Below, piece by piece: positions 15,008 through 17,178 of a DNA stretch of 17,178 bases. Position numbers and translations under genes: made by a program. The number at the start of each line of letters is the position of its first letter. Position 1 is the stretch's first letter. Below the pieces are notes generated by a model, which saw nothing but the letters and a program-made list of their open reading frames with translations, did not search any database and had not been told where the DNA came from. Origin of the DNA: Candidatus Methanomethylophilaceae archaeon (GTDB lineage Archaea; Thermoplasmatota; Thermoplasmata; Methanomassiliicoccales; Methanomethylophilaceae); contig SKHQ01000037.1 in NCBI GenBank assembly GCA_007116915.1, forward strand, positions 1 to 17,178. The letters are read 5' to 3'.

Positions 15008-15362
15008 GCCAAGGTATCTCAACTTTAATGCGACGAGCGGATTCTTCTATCCTCTCGTAGACATCTTTCTCATCTACACCAGCGTTGGCTTTGACCACCA
15101 AAAACGAGGTGTTGTTAACCCTTTTTAAAAACAAATGTCCGCCATCCACAGTCACTGTGACCATGGGATCGACGGCAAGGGAATCGGCAGCGGACATCAG
15201 GTTGGCAAGTAGAGTGGGCTTACGACCCATGACCTCACCAGGTACATCATTGAGTAACAGTCCCGCATCACTTACCGCATACACCTCCAAATAATCCTGG
15301 CTGTCGAATGTGGTGGCGAGTATGTCCTCAAAGGCGTTCTGTAGTCTTTTCTTGCTATCCAT
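15000..15362 (-). CDS. Roadblock/LC7-like small protein
   Basis: The 120-residue product fits the Roadblock/LC7 fold pattern: an N-terminal helix (KKRLQNAFEDILATT), a strand with YLEVYAVSDAGLLL, a long helix (LLANLMSAADSLA), strands VTVTVDGGHLFLKRV and SFLVVKANAG, and a final helix. Such proteins bind and regulate small Ras-like GTPases or act in motility and polarity switches, but no GTPase gene is visible here. The assignment is by pattern and should be treated as probable only. An upstream ATG at 15446 would add 28 residues but would make the gene abut the UPF0200 start with no promoter space. ATG 15362, with a TATA-like element at 15395-15407, gives a normal size for the family. It is convergent with pyrI with an eight-base overlap. 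Confidence 0.65.
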   Translation of the reverse strand: MDSKKRLQNAFEDILATTFDSQDYLEVYAVSDAGLLLNDVPGEVMGRKPTLLANLMSAADSLAVDPMVTVTVDGGHLFLKRVNNTSFLVVKANAGVDEKDVYERIEESARRIKVEIPWLR

Positions 15363-15394
15363 CTGCTCAACCCATGAGGATATGGGTAGGACGG

Positions 15395-15407
15395 GATAAT
15401 AATAACT
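15395..15407 (-). promoter_or_regulatory. TATA-like element for the Roadblock-like gene
   Basis: The minus strand reads AGTTATTATTATC, centred about 38 nt before the ATG at 15362, so a leader of roughly 10 nt is predicted. It lies inside the longer reading frame that would start at 15446 and so supports the shorter start. Confidence 0.35.
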
Positions 15408-15420
15408 ACGCCCGCAATCC

Positions 15421-15431
15421 TTATCATAAAT
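15421..15431 (+). promoter_or_regulatory. TATA-like element for the UPF0200 operon
   Basis: TTATCATAAAT is centred 24 nt before the ATG at 15450, predicting a leaderless message starting at that ATG rather than at the GTG at 15447. Confidence 0.45.
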
Positions 15432-15449
15432 CAAGCATTTGAACATGTG

Positions 15450-15989
15450 ATGGGCGAACTCAGAGCAATCATCAGTGCCGGCATGCCTGGTTCCGGGAAG
15501 GAGGAGTTCTTGATAGCGACCGCTTCACTGGGCCTTCCCAATGTTAGGATGGGTGATGTGGTCAGGGATGAAAAGCGGCATCAGGGACTCTCATCCCCCA
15601 CAGGGGAATTCGCCCACCGGGAGAGAGAACTGCATGGCGATGATATATGGGCCCTGAGAACGATCGAACGGCTTGACGACCACCCTACGATAATCGATGG
15701 TTGCAGAAGTCATGCTGAGGTGGAGGCTTTCCGTCGTATCCTGGGCGAGGGTCTGAAAGTGATAGCCCTTCATAGCGATCCGGAAACGAGATACCTGCGC
15801 CTTGTGACACGAGGCCGGGATGATGCTCCGTCTGACCATGATGATTTTCATAAACGTGACGAGAGGGAGATGTCATGGGGACTTGCCAAGGTCATAGCCC
15901 TTGCGGACAAGATGGTGGTCAACGACACCACCCTTGAAGAGTATCACCGTCGCTGCGTTGAAACGGCCCGGACGGTGATTGGTGATTGA
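15450..15989 (+). CDS. UPF0200-family P-loop nucleotide kinase
   Basis: The 179-residue protein belongs to the archaeal UPF0200 group of small kinase-like P-loop proteins, near adenylate and dephospho-CoA kinases. It has the P-loop GMPGSGKEEF (11-20), VRMGDVVRDE as a substrate-side segment, IIDGCRSHAEVE at the Walker B position, an RLVTRGRDD lid and the family-typical WGLAKVIALADKMVVND near the end. The residue after the P-loop lysine is Glu, where Ser or Thr is usual; I think some UPF0200 members share this, but cannot verify it here. The substrate is unknown. ATG 15450 is favoured by a TATA element 24 nt upstream; GTG 15447 is directly adjacent and would add one residue. The next ORF overlaps its stop by four bases, implying a joint unit. 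Confidence 0.85.
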   Translation: MGELRAIISAGMPGSGKEEFLIATASLGLPNVRMGDVVRDEKRHQGLSSPTGEFAHRERELHGDDIWALRTIERLDDHPTIIDGCRSHAEVEAFRRILGEGLKVIALHSDPETRYLRLVTRGRDDAPSDHDDFHKRDEREMSWGLAKVIALADKMVVNDTTLEEYHRRCVETARTVIGD

Positions 15990-16267
15990 AGTTCTCCGTC
16001 ACACGCCTATGTGGCGGCAAAGCATTGATGATGATTCCGCGGGAAGATATCCTATTGGATATGGACAAGGTCGTCAACCTCTTGAGCCAGATGGCGGATG
16101 ATGTTCGCAGGGACGGCCTTATGGCACTATGCGTATGGAAAGAAATGGAGATGACGGTCTACGAACAAGGGAAGATAATGTTCTTCCCTCTACAGGAGAG
16201 GTCTCAGGGAATCACCCTGGCAACTGACGTCTTAGAAGCCCTTTCAACCGCGAAATTGGAAAGGTAA
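15986..16267 (+). CDS. Conserved-looking small protein, function unknown
   Basis: This 93-residue ORF starts with TTG overlapping the UPF0200 stop (TTGA), with GGTGA at 15974-15978 at suitable spacing. It has no membrane segment or cysteine cluster. The pattern KALMMIP, then a helix, then LMALCVWKEMEMTVYEQGKIMFFPL and a final helix suggests an alpha/beta fold. The strand-turn-strand with T-V-Y-x-x-G-K-I followed by a helix is reminiscent of one half of a TBP-like repeat, though I would not call it that without structural comparison. I do not recognise a named family. The tight coupling suggests that it works with, or at least is needed alongside, the UPF0200 kinase. A shorter start at ATG 16028 would remove the first 14 residues and the coupling. 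Confidence 0.75.
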   Translation: MKFSVTRLCGGKALMMIPREDILLDMDKVVNLLSQMADDVRRDGLMALCVWKEMEMTVYEQGKIMFFPLQERSQGITLATDVLEALSTAKLER

Positions 16268-16296
16268 ACACTAAATCCCTCTTTTCTGTACAGGGG

Positions 16297-17031
16297 ATGA
16301 TGGAACCATTTACCGAGGCTGCCTTGGCTTTGGCCCTATCCGCGATGCTTTCATTGCTGGCATGGAAGTTGAGATTGTTGACACCGAGCGGAGCTGGTTC
16401 AGCTTTCGCAGTCGGTACCGTAATCGGGGTTTTCGGATCTTTAAGCTGGTTGATAGTGCTTCTAGTCTTCACTTTCATCGGTTTCGCCGCCACACGCTAT
16501 GGCCTCGGTAAGAAGAAGGAGAGAGGGCTTCAGGAGGGACGGGACGGGGAGAGGAGCCATACCAATGTCCTGGCCGTGGCTTTGGCTCCATGTCTGGTCG
16601 CCGTTCTGAGCTTTTTGTTAGGAATGCAGGGCACCGTAGTGGCAAGCATAGCCTTCGTTGCCGCCATCAGTGTGGCCGCTTCTGATACTATCGCCAGTGA
16701 AATGGGCGTCATGTACCCCGACGTCTGGATGGTCACCACTTTGGAGAAGGTCCCTCCCGGAACTGATGGGGGAGTTTCTGTCATGGGGACCGTGTGGGCT
16801 TTCCTGGGGGCCGTTGTGGCCTCGGTTGTGGGCTGGGCGGTAATTTACCCTACCGATCTGTTCAGCGGATTGGTTCTGATACCGATATTCGCAGGTTTCC
16901 TGGGATGTTTTGCCGACAGTTTCCTCGGAGCCACCTTGGAGACGAAGGGATATATAAACAAATACAGCAACAATTTCATAACCATGCTAATGGGATCCCT
17001 TCTAGCAGTTGTAATCTACCTTGCAATATGA
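16297..17031 (+). CDS. DUF92 (TMEM19/VTE6-like) integral membrane protein
   Basis: The 244-residue protein has six or seven hydrophobic segments and the DUF92 signature blocks: RSHTNVLA (86-93), SDTIASEMG (129-137), PPGTDGGVSVMGT (153-165), and ADSFLGATLE (206-215), plus NKYSNNFITM (221-230). The plant family member VTE6 is a phytyl-phosphate kinase, so an isoprenoid-phosphate kinase role, for example in lipid or polyprenol salvage, is reasonable but inferred for archaea. The conserved acidic and Asn residues near membrane segments fit a phosphotransfer site. Two adjacent ATGs (16297, 16300) are possible. A weak TATA-like CACTAAAT about 25 nt upstream suggests separate, leaderless initiation, although only 29 bases separate it from the upstream ORF. 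Confidence 0.9.
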   Translation: MMEPFTEAALALALSAMLSLLAWKLRLLTPSGAGSAFAVGTVIGVFGSLSWLIVLLVFTFIGFAATRYGLGKKKERGLQEGRDGERSHTNVLAVALAPCLVAVLSFLLGMQGTVVASIAFVAAISVAASDTIASEMGVMYPDVWMVTTLEKVPPGTDGGVSVMGTVWAFLGAVVASVVGWAVIYPTDLFSGLVLIPIFAGFLGCFADSFLGATLETKGYINKYSNNFITMLMGSLLAVVIYLAI

Positions 17032-17044
17032 GCCAGACGATAAC

Positions 17045-17054
17045 GTTTTATACT
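17045..17054 (+). promoter_or_regulatory. TATA box for 5S rRNA
   Basis: GTTTTATACT is centred about 26 nt before the likely 5' end of the 5S rRNA. It indicates that this 5S gene has its own promoter and does not lie at the end of a 16S-23S operon. Confidence 0.6.
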
Positions 17055-17075
17055 CCTCAGCATTGCACTGTTATG

Positions 17076-17178
17076 GTATGACGGCCATAGCGGCGGGGTC
17101 ACACCCGGTCCCATTCCGAACCCGGTAGTTAAGCCCGCCCGCGTCCCTGGCTGTACTGTGTTGCGCGAGCGCACGGGA
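17076..17178 (+). rRNA. rrf: 5S ribosomal RNA, 3' end cut by window edge
   Basis: Conserved 5S blocks are plain: ACGGCCATAGCGGCGGGG at helix I-II, CACACCCGGTCCCATTCCG, CCGAACCCGGTAGTTAAG in the helix III/loop C region, GCCCGCC closing helix II, and GTACTG in loop E, then CACGGGA at the edge. About 103 bases are present and roughly 20 are missing, including the 3' strand of helix I, so the exact 5' end is estimated from the TATA position and the usual offset to the CCATAG block. The immediate upstream neighbour is the DUF92 gene, with no 23S rRNA. Confidence 0.93.

Noticed and set aside
15363..15446. N-terminal extension of the Roadblock-like gene to the ATG at 15446
   Set aside because: It would abut the UPF0200 start with no space for divergent promoters, and both TATA-like elements would fall inside the coding region.
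1..17178. Mobile elements, CRISPR arrays, defence systems
   Set aside because: No transposase, integrase, terminal inverted repeat, spaced repeat array or defence domain was seen; gene content is core metabolism and information processing.

Overview
The window looks like chromosomal core sequence from a methanogenic euryarchaeon, most plausibly a Thermoplasmata-class methanogen (Methanomassiliicoccales or a close relative). The archaeal assignment is firm. It rests on a TATA-box promoter architecture, a 5S rRNA with archaeal signature, a tRNA gene with a bulge-helix-bulge intron, Rpo11/RpoL, archaeal ATP-dependent DNA ligase, archaeosine synthase ArcS, a Hef-type helicase, archaeal TruD, UPF0200 and DUF92. 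The methanogen assignment rests on one partial gene at the left edge that I recognise as methanogenesis marker protein 8 (DUF2099). The order-level assignment is inference: a helicase without the nuclease half of Hef and a 5S rRNA with its own promoter both fit Thermoplasmata, but neither proves it. I see no transposon, phage gene, CRISPR array or other sign of recent transfer.

Layout. 1-613 (-): methanogenesis marker 8, running off the left edge. 732-1055 (+): an A-type Fe-S carrier (HesB/IscA), divergent from it. 1113-6101 (+): helicase, DNA ligase, RpoL and TruD, a genome-maintenance and information-processing block. Its genes are packed tightly, but TATA boxes inside or just before the ligase and rpoL starts suggest several transcription units. 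6095-9430 (-): a 1111-residue protein built almost wholly of TPR-like repeats, convergent with and overlapping truD. 9431-9786: the largest gap between protein genes, holding a tRNA-Gly(UCC) with a 23-nt intron and encoded CCA, then two possible hairpins. 9787-11460 (-): ArcS. 11556-13575 (+): an ABC-2 exporter (ATPase and permease), divergent from arcS. 13620-15007 (+): pyrB and pyrI, the catalytic and regulatory chains of aspartate carbamoyltransferase. 15000-15362 (-): a small Roadblock/LC7-like protein, convergent with and overlapping pyrI. 15450-17031 (+): a UPF0200 P-loop kinase, a 93-residue unknown protein and a DUF92 membrane protein. About 17076-17178: a 5S rRNA cut by the right edge.

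The most useful general observation is promoter geometry. At least eight genes have an AT-rich TATA element about 24-29 nt upstream of the start codon, so their transcripts should be leaderless. Downstream genes in operons (permease, pyrI, probably the 93-residue ORF) instead carry GGTG-type ribosome binding sites. I used this to choose starts: later starts for marker 8, DNA ligase, the Roadblock protein and UPF0200, and an SD-supported ATG for the permease. Of the 15 complete coding regions, 10 end in TGA, 2 in TAA and 3 in TAG; TAG is of interest if the organism carries the pyrrolysine system.

I did not find a clear new multi-gene system. The best candidates for a second look are the giant TPR protein, the 93-residue protein coupled to UPF0200, the marker 8/Fe-S carrier divergent pair, and the intron-containing tRNA.
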